This document shows positions 10,671 to 23,126 of a stretch of DNA of 28,119 nucleotides, piece by piece. The position numbers and the translations under genes are program-made. The notes beneath the pieces were generated by a model that was not told the DNA's origin, did no database searches, and was given only the letters and a program-made list of their open reading frames with translations. Position 1 is the stretch's first letter; each line of letters starts with the position of its first letter. This DNA comes from Emmonsiellopsis sp. PD_33 (taxonomy: Eukaryota; Ascomycota; Eurotiomycetes; Onygenales; Ajellomycetaceae): positions 1 to 28,119 of the forward strand of contig JANTQF010000416.1 of the NCBI GenBank assembly GCA_032988165.1, read 5' to 3'.

Positions 10671-12310
10671 CGTGGAATTCAACGCTTAACTTCTTTACAT
10701 CTTTTGTGGTGAATCGCATGTGTGGGTATACACTGCTATGTTTTTTAATGAATTATCAAAAACCCTTGGGTGGTTAGAAACAGGCAGCTATCATATGAGT
10801 TTATCAATGCTGCCTTTTGACACCTTAACTAAAGCTTAGCCAAAAAGCTCGAACTAAATTCTAAGCGCGCGGGAACCTCCGCCTCAACAAACTTCGTCTA
10901 ACTAAAGGCTCAAGGTTAAATTAAAGTTATTCCAGAGACATTCTAGCGTCTTGGCATATCCGAATCTGATTTGGCAACGTCCGGACTATGGAGAGGGTCA
11001 AGTCGGTTGACAAGTGGCAACACATCATGATGTTATAAGTTGGTGGAGAATTCGGCTTTTCTGCTGGAGGATAAAGCTGATGAGGGGACTCAATCAAATA
11101 TGATGAGTTGGGTAGTATCAACATACGTCACAAAGAGCGGGTCAGATAGTGTCTGTTTTGATTGGCAACAAGGCTTGGTGGTTCGTTTATATAGCCCTTC
11201 ATCCACCCCTATCAGCTCCCCTATTCTTACCCTTCTGCACAATGCTGAGTACACCCACCGCCGTCACAGATAGACGCAAGTTATTTAGGCATCCAGGAGG
11301 CGTATAGAGGCTGTAGTCTCGATAACATACCCTTATATTCTCCAATAGGGTCCAAACAAAACTTGTTAACCAAAACATTCTCATCGCCCCAAGCCGCTTA
11401 AATTGTGCACAAAGAGCCGGGCATCGGGGGGTCTCCTCAACGGGCCTGGGAAAATCCTGCTCAAATATGATATTCGATTGGCAGAGGGCTGCACACACCG
11501 ACGACGCGGGCTAATGGCCTCTCCTTGGTTGCGGACCAGTTCGCGAAGATTGCTATTAGGCGACGGCGGGAGGAGGTTTCTCTTTAGGCGCTTCGGGTTT
11601 TGAAATCATAACGGCAGTTTTTGCTAGGATGTAAATGAAGGATCAATTTATGCCAAATTGGCGGTTCAATTCGAAAGCTTCAGAGAACATTGCTTTCCAT
11701 TGCTTCCTTTCTTCCTCCACTCGCTGACATTCGTTTCCTCAGTATTCTATAATCAACATCAATCTTGACTCTGCAATTATACGTCGTCGAACTGTCTACC
11801 AGGTGTCATGGCATCCGTGGATAAAGCTGGATAACCTACATTTAAGATCAACCAAGATAAATATCCCTCTCATAGGCCAGAGGTAACTGGGAATAACTGG
11901 ATATATAAAAACATTTTTAATACGATGCTATGCCATGCTATATTAATAACAAGAGAAAAAAATGTAAAATCAAAGCAGCACCAGCTAAATAAAAACTTCA
12001 AAACAGAAACAAGCGGGACACAATAAATAATACATGCCTAGATGTAAATGGGTGAGGTAGGCCTGGGTAACTAACGGTAGGCAGGTATGGTAATTTAAAC
12101 ATGAGGATATGGAAGGGAAAAAAAGGACAAAAATGCAAATCAAAGTTTCTCTATCCATCCATACAGATCACAAAAAAAAAAAAAAAAACAAGGAAAAAAA
12201 AAAATACAAAAGACCCAATTTCTCTCCTCCCTAAACAAACCCAAATACACACCGAAAAAAAAAGGGACAAAAGGGAAAAAAAATTAAATCAAATCCCGAC
12301 CTTACCATCA
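10671..12310. other. Intergenic region between convergent MFS and SPT6 genes
   Basis: Contains the 3' ends of two convergent genes. No recognised gene. The part nearest SPT6 (12170-12300) is A-tract-rich on the plus strand (A17 at 12172-12188), i.e. T-rich in the SPT6 transcript. A TATA-like box with a short downstream reading frame lies at 11186-11307 and is listed separately. Confidence 0.6.
11186..11307 (+). other. TATA-like box followed by a 21-codon ORF; possible small transcript
   Basis: TTTATATAG at 11186-11194 is followed about 50 bp later by ATG (11242) in a good fungal context (cacaATG). It opens a 21-codon frame starting MLSTPTAVTDRR and ending at TAG (11305-11307). A pyrimidine-rich stretch lies between box and ATG. 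The arrangement resembles a promoter with a short first exon or small ORF, but no downstream exon with recognisable protein was found. It may be chance. Confidence 0.2.
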
Positions 12311-15300
12311 TCATCTATACCCCCCATGCCCACCCATATGTCCCCCACCGACACCGACACCAGCAGCACCTCCCTTCCTCGCCGTCCTCTTCTCCAAATT
12401 CTTAAACATGATCTTAAACCCGTTGCACAGCGCCATCATATCCGGATACGGATTCTTCTGCATCTCGTAGCCCTGCGGAATAACCTTGACAGCCCAGGAG
12501 TTGAACTGGGCGTGTTCTCCCGCTTTGAAGCAGAGGTGGAAGTAGCCTGGGTGCTTGTGGTCGATGCAGAAGGCGTAGGCGGAGCGGGTGGGGTTGGCTT
12601 TGGTGTAGGTTGTTAACCAGGCCTCTGTTGTGGGGAGAGGGTTAGTATTTGGTTTTGGGTTTTGCTTATGTTAGGGTGGGAGAGGGGGTTAAAAGGCTAG
12701 AGAGGGGAAGGGGGATCGACATACCAATATCAGCTCTCGTACCCTCCTGGAACTTTTCATGGAGCATCATGTCGTCGACCTTCTTGGCCATGGCCTTGAT
12801 ATGGTTGACGATCAACTCGTCAAGATCACTATATGTGTAGCGGCCGCCAACCTTGAGCATCTTGCCAACAGAGAACTCGTTATCCTTGTCGAGTTCAAGG
12901 ACATCAACGTGCTGGTAGATTCCATCGGAAACCTTCCACGTCACAGCTAGATGGTCAGGTCCTTTAGATGAAGTCCGGATAACCACGTCGCCACGGCTCT
13001 GGTTGGCAAGGAACTCTTCAGCCTGCGCGGAGTTGAAGGGGCGGAAGAGAGGATGCTTGATAACACGCATGACGCGGCCGGAGGTTTCTGTCTTTTCGCG
13101 CAGAGCCTCGCGGTCTGCGTCTTCCTGTCTCGAGTCCCATTCGCCGGTCATGTGATCGAATTGGCGCCGGTACGGTCTGTTGATTTCGCTTTCGCGGAGG
13201 GAGGCATTGGCTTGGAAGAGCTTGCGATTGAGGAATATGATCCTTCCTGGGACGGTCTGATGGGGGGAGAACAGGCTTCGGACCGGAATGTCGTATCGAT
13301 CGGTGATTTCGACTTCGGCGACGAGGACATCGACGCCGCAATCTAGCTTGCCATCGATATGATCGTCTGAAACGCGTTTGATAGAAACGGGTACAACCAT
13401 GCCTTCAGCGAGTGACTCGTTCGTCTCGCCAGTTAACATAGTAAAGATAGCATCTGTGCTAAGGAAGACAAACTGTTTCCGCAACTCCTCGTAAGGTTGT
13501 TGCAGTTCAGCTCGAATGGTCTCAAGGGTGGCGCGCTTTCGTTGGTTAAGATTCCTTTCGAGCTGCTCAGCATACTCCTCGAGGATAAGGTCGTTGACCC
13601 GATCCTGTGCGTCTTCCTTGATAAGCTTGCGGACAATCGCGCCCTGGCCGTTTTCATCTGTCTCAGCCTTGATATCCTCCTCATCGAGTTCAAGAGCGTC
13701 AGCAGCCATCTTCCGACCAATGTCGTAGTCTTCAGGATGGACACGGGTGTTGTCAAGATAATCGGCATCGGGATCCGCGCTATCGAAATCAATGTAGAGG
13801 AAACTAGCACAATTGTTCCATACTTTGACTCCCATAGCTGGATACTGCGTATTGACTCCGAGAAGCTCGATCCTGTTGTTGACAACGCCTCCGTTCATGT
13901 TGATAATCTTGAGAAGCTGGGCAGCTTTGCGGGGACCAAGTCCGCAAACATAGGGGAGCAAGTTTGCGGTGGCAGTGTCAGTAACGGCCTCGTTTATATC
14001 AACACCACAAAGATTCACCATATCCACGAGAGCGCTTTCCAGCTGTTTCAATATCTTCTCCTCAGAGACCAGCTGCTGCCCGGGTTTGAACTGAATGGAT
14101 ACAATATCTCTGCCCAATGATGCGTACTCCTTCATTGGGTTCTGGAGGTACTTCGCCAGGGCAACGCAGTAGTGTGTCAAAGTAGCGAAGCCAGGATGCT
14201 CCATCTGGGCCCGCTCACTGGACTGATAAAGCCGGGCAACTTCATCATTCACGATAACCACTTCCAGATGGTCACTGACTTCCTCATCAAGGTCGTTAGT
14301 ATATGTAGCGCCAAGGAGATTTTTTGCAGAGACAAGATCGGACAGTTGTTTGTATAGCTTTCGGGTCTCGGGCGAAAATCCAGACACGCCAATAACATCA
14401 GGCTTGCGTCGATCAACAAGTTCAACAAAGGCCTCAACATCTCTCCCATCAGCGATCATGCGGTCCGGATCGCCAAGTGTGAGATCGGTAAATTTGCCGT
14501 TCTCTAATACTCTTCCGTCTTCTTCAACCCACGCCCAGTAAAGGGGATCCTTGCCCACAATACCGTTTCCATTTGATATAGCAAGCACCCTGGGAATAGT
14601 GCCAAGAATCATGCCCTTTGGCTTGTAGGGGGCCTGGTCGAGTCGTGATGAGAATGCCTCTCTGCACTCCTTGGCAACATGATTCTCACACTCCATCTTG
14701 ATATTCTCTTTCACACCTCGACTCATAATTCGCTCTAGTTTGCCAAGGGCCATATCAAGCACTTCCTTTCGCTCTCTATTCCACGCATCAGCAAGCTCAC
14801 TAATGTTATCTGTCACGATATCCGGATAAAGGCGTTTCTTATAATTGTCAAAGTTCTCAAAACGGACTTTGACTTCCACTAACCCCTCTTCTTCGGCCTT
14901 GAGCATGCGGAGGAAAAGTTCTGGACGACGCGCGATATCGCTAAGTTGCTGGTTCCGTAAATATTTGAACTCGTAATAAGGGTGTTGTTCGTCAATCTTT
15001 TTCAATCCCTTTTCGGTCCTGAAACATTCGACAATACCGTTCATGTAGAAAGCCTGCCTGACGACTTTGCGCATCTTGGGGCTCATCGTGAGTTCTTCCG
15101 CGAACATCGCCTTTGCTGCCTTCAAAGCATGCGCACCGTTCGAAAAATTGTCATCCAGGACGGTATCGGCCAAGGTATCTGGTTTTTCGGCAGGCTCCTC
15201 GGTATATTGTCGCCTTCCTTCCCTTAAAGCATTTTGCGCGAAAGCATCCGCTGTGATACCGAATGCACGTACAAGCTCATATGCGCGACTATTCCGGACA

Positions 15301-16893
15301 CGTTCGGAAAATGTTCTCGTGGTAGCCTTCCGGCGTTGTTTGGCTGTTCCGTCCTCCCCATTGCCATTAACCATGGCAATATCCTTTATCTGGCTTGGAT
15401 ACTGGAAGTAGAGGTATTCCTGTACATCCTGTAGTTCTTCCATGGTCGTGGCGAGGGGCAACATGGACTCGAAAATCTCGTCATGCACGTTGGAAAGTGA
15501 CTGGAGGTTATCATAGGTCTTCTGGAGGGTATTGCGCTTATCAATGAGGGACCGGAACTTCAAATCGTATTCGAAGATATCCCATAGGTCAATCATATTC
15601 AAGAGCTTCTCAGCTCTGACGACGTATTCCGGCCCATCGGGATTCGAGGGGTCAGGCGAGACGGGGACCCTGGCGGCGTGGATCAGATAGTCCTTGCGAT
15701 GCTGGAAAATAAACGGAACCTCCCAGTCATCAGTGATCATGAACTCGAGAACTTTAGCAATCGACCGTTGGAATGGTTCGCGTAGATCGGGGTCGAGGCG
15801 TTTCTTCAACAACATAAGATTGGAAATCCATATAGCCTCCTCTTTAAACTGTTCATCAGTCAAGATGACATGCTTGTACTGTTTTCTGGCAATCTGATAT
15901 CGTTCGGGCTCGTCGGTAAAGCGGATCACGTTGTCCTCCTCCGTCATCATTTTCTCCGCAAGTTGAGATGGCTCGAAAACATCCTTCAAGTCGAGATGTT
16001 TCTCTTCATCCTCGTCTTGCTCCTCCTCTTGGTCTTCAGCCTCGAGCGCGAACAGATAGTCATTTCCATCACCAAAGGCCATGCGCATATCTTCCAGGGC
16101 GGTCTCGTCAAGACCAGTGACGTCTGTCACACCTAGGCCCGACAATCCCTTTCTCATCGGGCGTGCGATTTCTTCATCCTCTTGTAGCTGTTCGCGATCT
16201 TCGTCTGAGAAGACATCCTCTTCGATAAAGTCGCCCATATCATCCATTCCCCTTCGCTCCTGGCGTCTTATTCTGCCATATTGGTCAACCTCCTCTTCCT
16301 CATCGGAATCGAACATGTCGTTGATGCCGCGGGACATGGGGCGGTCTCTATCAGACTTGTGGCCGCGCTTTAGACGCTTAAACTTGGTCTGCTGCAACAG
16401 TTAAGATAAGATATTAGCTCCCCGGATCCATCCCACGGTGGTGCGACGCGATAGGGTGAAGCATACCTCAGTCGGAAGAGCGCGTTGTAACTCTGGATTA
16501 TTTTCCCCGATCAGATAGATATCTTCCTCGTCCAGGCCCTCGTCCTCTCGTTCGCGTTCTTCTTGGCGACGTCTCTTCCTCTGGCGCCGCCGTTCCTCTC
16601 TGTCCTCAATCTCTTCATCTTCGTCGACGATGAATCCTTCGCGAATCTGCACAAGACGGGGTGTGTTTGTTTAGCCGGCGAGTTCAGGGCAGCGGGAGGG
16701 CAAAGGGGGCGGGCAGAAAACATACTTTGCGGGCCTCATCCTCATCCTCGTCATCTTCGTCATCTTCGCTGGAATCATCAAAATGGCCATTGGTATCGGC
16801 GCGTGCTTTTGCTTCGCCGGTTTCCTCGTCATAGGACTCGTCGTCCTCCTCGTCCAACAGCGCCTCCTGCTCGATGAGGTCTCGCGAAGACAT
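12311..16893 (-). CDS. spt6: Transcription elongation factor SPT6
   Basis: Histone chaperone that travels with RNA polymerase II, rebuilds nucleosomes behind it and binds the phosphorylated Rpb1 linker. Predicted 1,442 aa (yeast Spt6 is 1,451). Exons on the minus strand: 16893-16726, 16646-16467, 16391-12725, 12624-12311; introns are GT-AG (79, 75, 100 bp). The ATG at 16893 begins MSSRDLIEQEALL, typical of the family. An acidic Asp/Glu-rich N-terminus (~1-130) is followed by the helical core. A YqgF/RNase-H-like domain starts near residue 705 (MILGTIPRVLAIS), a helix-hairpin-helix near 905-960 (YVCGLGPRKAAQLL), S1 near 1105-1175 (VSIKRVSDDHIDGKLDCG) and the tandem SH2 module from ~1225 (HPLFRPFNSAQAEEFL) almost to the end. 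The 3' intron splits the second SH2, and NPYPDMMALCNGFK confirms the terminal exon. A short Gly-rich tail ends the protein. It appears intact. Confidence 0.97.
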
Positions 16894-19561
16894 ATTGCGA
16901 GGGGACGATGGCGGTTGTTTGTGCTCTGGTATTACGGCCCGAACAGCCTCGGGAAGACAGGACAAAAGGAAGAGGTGCGAGGGGCGACACGGCAAAGATG
17001 CGGGAGAAAAGCTGCGGATTCTCCTGGTCGGAATCGCCAAAAGAAGCTGTGAGGCTCTGTGGCTGCTGTGGCTGGTCATGTGGCTGAGACGCTAGCTACA
17101 ATGGGCTTAGTGTATCATCCCGATGCTAATACATATTTGGACTAGCGTCTAGGTGTGCTGATTAGGTAATGCCTCGACAAAATCCCAGATTCTCTCAGCT
17201 CAACTCCTGGATCAACTTTCATGTCCTGATCTCATTCCCACCACAAACACACTAACTTAAAGAGTTAGGTTACTATCTCCAAGAGCCCAAAACGACCATC
17301 AGTACATTCCAAGCTAGATCTTATGGACAGCTTAGCTCTCCTGTGAGGACCAGACGAATAATCCTCAATATCATGATGGCAGCACTTCGCGCTAGAGAGT
17401 CAAGCAAACTATGCTGTTAATCGGCTCAATCCACGCCCTCATCACGGATATGCCATTGCACGAAAAGGTCAACCTTAATGGGCTTTGCCTATCTATTTTC
17501 ATTCTCACCAACCACCCACGGAGATTGTCATGGAGGCACCCTTTTCGCTTTTTACAACACTTGCCATATACCCAGTTGAACGACAACTCCAGGCGGAGGG
17601 TTAATATGGGTCCCCCCCCGCAGATGTTGAAGTTATCGGATGTTTGGTTAGGGATATTCTCTAGATCTCGTTTTCAATGAGCAGACACAGGGCGATGGCT
17701 AGGTTCGTGACTGATGGCCGTTCCATGGATGGATCCCGTGGAGATAAACCGCTACTGTGGAACATCCAGAAGATAGGCTTTGTAGCTCATGCCCGGATCG
17801 AAGCTGTTTTCGCGCGACAGAGGATCTCAAACAATAAATCGACAACGGGTAACACTATGCCAGTCTCGGAATAACGAAGAGGAGATGCAGGTACCCTGCT
17901 TATTGTTGTACATACAATTGTCCGTGATCGAGTAGGAGGAAGCAGCAGATTTTGTAACCAAGGTGATGGTTCAAGTATCTACTATTGGGGGATAGACCCT
18001 TCATAACAGACAAATACTCAATCAGTACATGAAAATAACAATTATTATCTGAAGGCGTAGAAATATTCCGTCTCTATCCAGTGAACAGACTGTGAACTCT
18101 CCCCTTGTCCACTGTTGACTGCGGTACCCCCGCATTCCGCCGCCAATAACTACATCAGACAACACCGTGGTAGATTTCCGGCGCAGCAGTTCAGATTCAA
18201 ATCCAGAGATGTTCAAAGGAGAATTGGGTTCAATATGGGAACAACCCGAACAAAGTGAGTAAGTATTGTTTGCCCCGCAGAAGCCAGCGATATTTATTAG
18301 TTTAAGCACGGTGTTGATATCGGGGACAAAAAGCAAGCCAATTCCATCACATCCAATACCACTACGCCATATCACAAAATCAGGACGCCATCACCAACAA
18401 GCACTTCTCCAGCCCCCTGAAATGCGTACGAAATGGATCACCCGCAGCCTGCAGCAGTCAGCTCTCAGCCCAAGTCCATAACTAACTTAATCTCCTTGCA
18501 GACTCAATGCGCCCAACCACTGCAGCCCAACTGTTCCTGCAAGCACGCGGAGAACTATCGACATACTGCCGGTCTGGCATTATTGGATGCCAGGTGCAAT
18601 ATAATAAATAGATAAATACATCGATCGAAATAGTGTGGAAATCACTGCGGGCGAATGGCACTGCGCTAACCGGTTACACCATGATTAAAATTCTGCGAAC
18701 ACCCTCCCTATTTACTTTAGATAATGCCTAGAGCTGGGGCAGAAACACCAGACTGTCTCATGAAAGACTCCTCATCCCCTTGCCTTGTCACGCCGCGGCA
18801 GCAGGCCCTGATTTGCTGCATGCGCCGCTCGTCGGCAAGGATTGCAACCCCAGCTGCCAAAGATAACAAGCCAGTTAACCGCCCAGAACCGTCAAGGAAG
18901 GCAAGGAAGACAAGCCGGTGATTCCAGTGAGTGAAGAGGGCAGAGACCGAGTGGGAGGAGGGGGGGGGTGGTCTTGCAGCCCCCTCGCACAACATCCAAG
19001 CCACTGGGGAAGCAGATCGTGGTCGACTGGGCGATGGCGGTAATGGATTGGCTGCATCAAGCGGCCATTCAGGCCTATTTTCCGCTAGACTGCCGGATCA
19101 AGGAGGGTATCTGTGGCATGGGCTGTCCTGGGATGATGGGATGAGGGCCATCCAGACAGGCACCGGATGAGATAGAGACCACGGCCTCAGAGTACCTGCT
19201 GCTGTGTCATGTCAAAATAGACATACATGATGTGATATTGTAGAGGGAGACGGGCGCTGTCCATTCATTCGTCCAGGCAATCCATGTTAGTTTTATCTCT
19301 TGGGTGCTTCCAAACCCCAAACGTAGCCAAAACCGCCCCCCCTTGACGGTGAATTAGAAGCCTGGGGCCACTCAGCAGTGTAGATTTTGGGTTCTGGAAC
19401 GACTGGTCTCTATCGTATATTTCCGGGCGCAGCGGTGTTTACCAGGCCATAAAGCTGGCGGGCGAAGTGGCTGCTTAGTCCCTGTTTCTGTATGCCCATC
19501 TGGTGCTCTGGAAGTAGCCTGGCCGCTGTAATTTCCGGCCCATCTTGCGCTTCCGTAACTG

Positions 19562-19623
19562 GTTGCTGTTGTTGTTGCTCTCGTCGTTTCTCGTTGTCGT
19601 TGTCGTTGTCGTCGTCGTCGTGG
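19562..19623 (+). repeat. GTT/GTC trinucleotide tract in the STE7 leader region
   Basis: Imperfect trinucleotide repeat of GTT and GTC units ending in five consecutive GTC-phase units, about 280 bp before the STE7 start codon. Such tracts vary in length between strains. Read as protein it gives a meaningless poly-Val run, a reason not to extend STE7 upstream. Confidence 0.7.
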
Positions 19624-19874
19624 TGTGGCCCAGCCCCTCCAAGTCCCAACCCAAGCGGGAAGAACCCCAGATTCTTTGCCGCAACCAGCCTCAACCTCCG
19701 TCACCACCACAACCTCAACCTCCACGCCGCACTCTCGACCAGTCCGATCCCCACGCTCATTCACCCCCTGCGCTACAGTCGTTTTACCCCCCGCGTGCCT
19801 CCCTCCGTTGCTCTATCGGTCTGCGTCTTCGTCCCTACGCCTGGCTGCCCGTCAGGTCTGCCCGAGCTCCATCA

Positions 19875-19898
19875 CGCCCACGCCCACGCCCACGCCCA
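19875..19898 (+). repeat. Four tandem CGCCCA hexamers just before the STE7 start codon
   Basis: Four perfect CGCCCA units end three bases before the ATG at 19902. They lie within the presumed 5' UTR. The plus strand is almost free of G outside the repeat G, so the leader is probably unstructured. The repeat could also act as a GC-box-like element. No function is demonstrated. Confidence 0.7.
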
Positions 19899-19901
19899 AC
19901 A

Positions 19902-21687
19902 ATGGGCGACTCCTTCAAAGCCCGCACGCTGAAGAGAAAGAACGTCAAGGGGCTTGCTCTCAACTCTCCCGCTCCCAAGAGCGGCTCAAATCCATCCGAC
20001 GGGGATGCTCAGATACCCGGTGCCATCGGAAATGCGGACAGCAACCGGACAGATACCTTGGAGATCGGGCTCGAGTTCAAGCTAGATTTGCGGAGTGAAG
20101 ACTTGGTGGTGCTCAAGGAGCTGGGTGCGGGAAATGGAGGAACTGTCAGCAAGGTCATGCATGCGTCTACGAAGGTCGTCATGGCTAGGAAGGTGTGTGC
20201 TTTCGTCCCCCCGGGTGCTACGGAGCCTTTTCTATGTCTTACTGCTTGGTATGAGGGCCAATATCTGACCGGGCCATGGTGTTTCGGACTAGGTCATCCG
20301 GGTAGACGCCAAGGAGAACGTGAGGAAGCAGATTGTCAGAGAGTTACAGGTAGGCCATGATTGCAATTCGCCATACATTGTGACGTTCTACGGCGCCTTT
20401 CAGAACGAAGCGAGAGATATCGTGCTGTGTATGGAGTACATGGATTGCGGGTAAGTGCTTTGTTTGGGAGATGCGGGTTACCCGCGGCCAGTCTACTAAC
20501 TTGACCTACCCTGTAGCTCTCTCGACCGTATCTCGAAAGACTTTGGTCCCGTCCGTGTGGATGTTCTAGGCAAAATCGCAGAGTCGATTCTTGGGGGATT
20601 GGTATACCTATACGAAGCACACCGTATCATGCACCGGGACATCAAGCCCTCGAACGTCCTCATAAACTCAAGGGGAAATATAAAACTTTGCGATTTTGGT
20701 GTTGCCACTGAAACCGTCAACTCAGTCGCAGATACATTCGTCGGTACGTCGACATATATGGCGCCCGAGCGGATCCAGGGAGGAGCATATTCCGTACGGT
20801 CAGATGTATGGAGTGTGGGATTGACAATAATGGAACTTGCTGTTGGACGCTTTCCCTTTGATGCAACGGATTCCGCTGCGGGTGACCGGGCCAGCGCAGG
20901 GCCAATGGGAATCTTGGATCTTCTCCAGCAGATCGTGCATGAACCGGCACCGAAGCTTCCGAAGAGTGATGCATTCCCCCCAATTCTGGATGATTTTGTG
21001 GCCAAATGTCTGTTGAAGAAGCCGGAAGAGCGTCCAACTCCGCGGGAACTTTATGTAGGCTATCCCAAGCGCCCCTTTATGTGCCGCAACATTGAATTCT
21101 AACCTGCCATTTCGTAGGACGGAGATGCCTTCCTTCAAGCCGCCAAACGAACACCCGTCAATCTCCGAGAATGGGCAATCAGCATGATGGAACAACATAA
21201 CCGCAAGTCCTACCTTGCACCGCCCGCGCCCAAAGCCATCACCCGCGACGGTTCCCGAGACTCAATCTCCCACTCACGAAACTCAGAACAATCTCCCCGC
21301 CCTCGCTTCACACCAACATCAGGCGAAATCCCCCTGAACATTTCCCGCGAGCCCTCGTCCCGGATGTATGGTGAACCTAGGAGTGCTGTCGAAGCATCAC
21401 CAACAATGGGTTTCGAGCACCTTTCGCTAGGTAGCGGACACCATACGAATGGAAACGGTACTGGTAACAATAATATGGGGTCCCGGTCTATGCGGAGTTA
21501 CCCTGGTATCGATACCTCTATCCCACAGTATGCATCCCCCATGTCCGCCTCTGCCACACATACTCGAACTGCTATACATTCGGCGACTTTGCCGTCGAGG
21601 CCTGCGCCTCCGCCATCGGGGCCATTGCCGGCACCACCTGGATCGGCTGGGACGGGCGGGTGGCGGACTCATAGTCATCGGACATGA
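19902..21687 (+). CDS. ste7: MAP kinase kinase, STE7 type (mating/filamentation cascade)
   Basis: Dual-specificity kinase that phosphorylates the Fus3/Kss1-type MAPK downstream of a Ste11-type MAPKKK; in filamentous fungi this route controls hyphal fusion, mating and host invasion. 518 aa after splicing. Exons: 19902-20192, 20293-20450, 20517-21054, 21118-21687; introns of 100, 66 and 63 bp, GT-AG, the second with CTACTAAC. The start gives MGDSFKARTLKRKNVKGLAL, a family-typical basic N-terminus (docking-site-like), and is the first in-frame ATG. Glycine loop GAGNGGTV (75-82), catalytic Lys 97 in MARK, HRDIKPSN with Asp 191, DFG at 209-211, activation-loop phosphoacceptors Ser 219 and Thr 223 in SVADT, then GTSTYMAPE. 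After the kinase domain the ~120-residue tail is Ser/Pro-rich and low-complexity. All catalytic residues are present. The ortholog call within the MAPKK family (not PBS2 or MKK1 type) rests on the N-terminus and the DTLEIG...LRSEDL segment. Confidence 0.95.
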
Positions 21688-21825
21688 TTATGGCCGTGGA
21701 GATAGAATGGGGACCAACCAGGTTTTTGCAAATTATTCAGGTCTTTGAAATGGAACCACTTTTGTCTTATAATAGTTAAGAGAAGGTGTGTTCTAGATTA
21801 TTGCTCTGCCAGGCATCTGATCTGA

Positions 21826-21831
21826 AATAAA
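21826..21831 (+). terminator. Possible polyadenylation signal of STE7
   Basis: An exact AATAAA hexamer about 140 bp downstream of the STE7 stop codon, followed by AT-rich sequence. Fungal poly(A) signals are loose, so the match is only suggestive. Confidence 0.35.
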
Positions 21832-22128
21832 CTGCAACTTCACAATCACAGGGAAAGGGACAAGGAGTTTGGGAATGATAAGTTTCATGCATCTTGAGTG
21901 AGGCAGAGAGGGAAATTTTTTTAAAACTATTTATTTTATCTTGGACAAACGAAACTGCAGGCTAGAACATGGCAAAAAATTCAGGCACATTACATTCTTC
22001 ACTTTGCTTTTAGGACTGCATCTTTATTCCTCCTTTCCTTTTCCTTTGCTTTTTCTTTTCCTCCCTTGTCTATTTCTCCTCCCATTGAATGGCTCTGTTG
22101 AATGGCATTCATCCACACCGTGGCTTAC

Positions 22129-22156
22129 TACCTACCTACCTACCTACCTACCTACC
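22129..22156 (+). repeat. Microsatellite (TACC)7
   Basis: Seven perfect TACC units, followed by imperfect CCACCCCT-type repeats up to about 22190. A simple-sequence tract in the STE7 3' flank near the edge of the AT-rich block. Confidence 0.85.
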
Positions 22157-23126
22157 CCTTCCACCCCTCCACCCCTCCACCCTCCACCCCGCTAACCTCA
22201 CCAAACCTTGCCTCCTTATCACCCACCTAAGCCGCCCAGGCCCAACCCCACCGCCGGCCCTCCACCTACCATCTTCACCCCCTCATTCCCAGCAATCGCG
22301 CATATATCACCCTCCTCTCACAAATCTATCATATCCATCCTATACCATACACAACCTCCCTCCTACTGATTCTCACTCAATATCAATACCAATACCCCAT
22401 CTCCTCCCCTCCCTCCCCCATCCATCCCTCAAAAAAAAGGAAACACCAGGAGGTGTCCCATTTGTCAAATTTCTCCAAATTCCAACTTCCAACCCCCAAA
22501 TTCCCCATTTGCTTTGGTTTTTTCCTTGTTTTTATTATATATGTGTGTTTATGCCTGGCAGATTACAATATCTATCTATATTTTATGGATCTGATGGTAT
22601 TTTTTCCCCTTCTTTATTACTGTCATCACTCTTATTCTATTCAGTATTTACTATATATTATATCTTATGGTTATGAGGAGCATTTCTATCCCCTCTCCTT
22701 CTTCCTTGCCTGTTTTTCCCTCTTGCTTTTTTGACACTCTCTTTTTGATATGGTGATCTATTTTATCATCATAGCTTGGTTTGGTTTTGGTTTAGTTAGT
22801 TATAAGGGAAATGGGAATGGTTTTTTTTTAATTCTTACTTTTTTTTAATAATAATGTATGCAGTTGGTATATTTAAACCTGTGTTTCTTTACTTATTAAT
22901 AGCTGAGATGGTTTAGATGGGATGGGATGTGGAGGGAGAGGTTTGTAGAGGATGGGATTTAGTGTGTTAGGTATGCTATGCTATGCTATGATGTTGTGTG
23001 GTGTGGTGTGATGCATATAATGTGTACAGTTTCTAGTTATAAAGAGTCTAGATAGGTACACAGTGTGTTGTATAATAGAGAGGAAGAGGGTCAGTAGCTT
23101 TGTTAGTGGGGAGTAGACTGGCCACT

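Larger units (their letters stand above)
16894..19901. other. Divergent intergenic region between SPT6 and STE7
   Basis: A 3-kb stretch carrying both upstream regions. No gene is convincingly supported; several short frames (for example plus strand 17411-17680 and 18433-18615) lack any family resemblance and good splice signals. The stretch has normal CpG content. Its right end contains the trinucleotide and hexanucleotide repeats of the STE7 leader. A tRNA-like A-box match on the minus strand near 18660-18690 lacks a B box and is not called. Confidence 0.6.
21688..22300. other. 3' flank of STE7
   Basis: Likely 3' UTR followed by a pyrimidine-rich spacer. An AATAAA polyadenylation-like hexamer lies at 21826-21831, about 140 bp after the stop codon. 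The last CpG of the gene island is at 22299-22300. No gene seen. Confidence 0.55.

Noticed and set aside
12625..12724. SPT6 ending at the stop read through the 3' intron
   Set aside because: GTATGT at 12724 and CAG at 12625 define an intron, and the next exon supplies the missing half of the second SH2 domain.
16894..17079. Longer SPT6 start in the minus-strand frame above 16893
   Set aside because: The extra residues are Ser/Pro/Arg-rich and unlike SPT6; MSSRDLIEQEALL is the family-like beginning of the acidic N-terminus.
18433..18615. Short plus-strand ORF beginning MDHPQPAAVSSQPK with a possible intron
   Set aside because: The supposed intron would be about 33 nt with a GTCCAT donor, and the protein has no recognised domain; the region reads better as intergenic.
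18655..18690. tRNA-Glu-like D-arm on the minus strand (TGGTGTAACCGGTTAGC)
   Set aside because: It matches an A box, but no B box, T arm or acceptor pairing follows, and the would-be anticodon arm contains direct rather than inverted repeats.
19545..19901. N-terminal extension of STE7 in the same frame with a poly-Val hydrophobic stretch
   Set aside because: There is no in-frame ATG upstream of 19902; the hydrophobic run is only the translation of a GTC repeat, and family N-termini start at the MGDSFKARTLKRKN segment.
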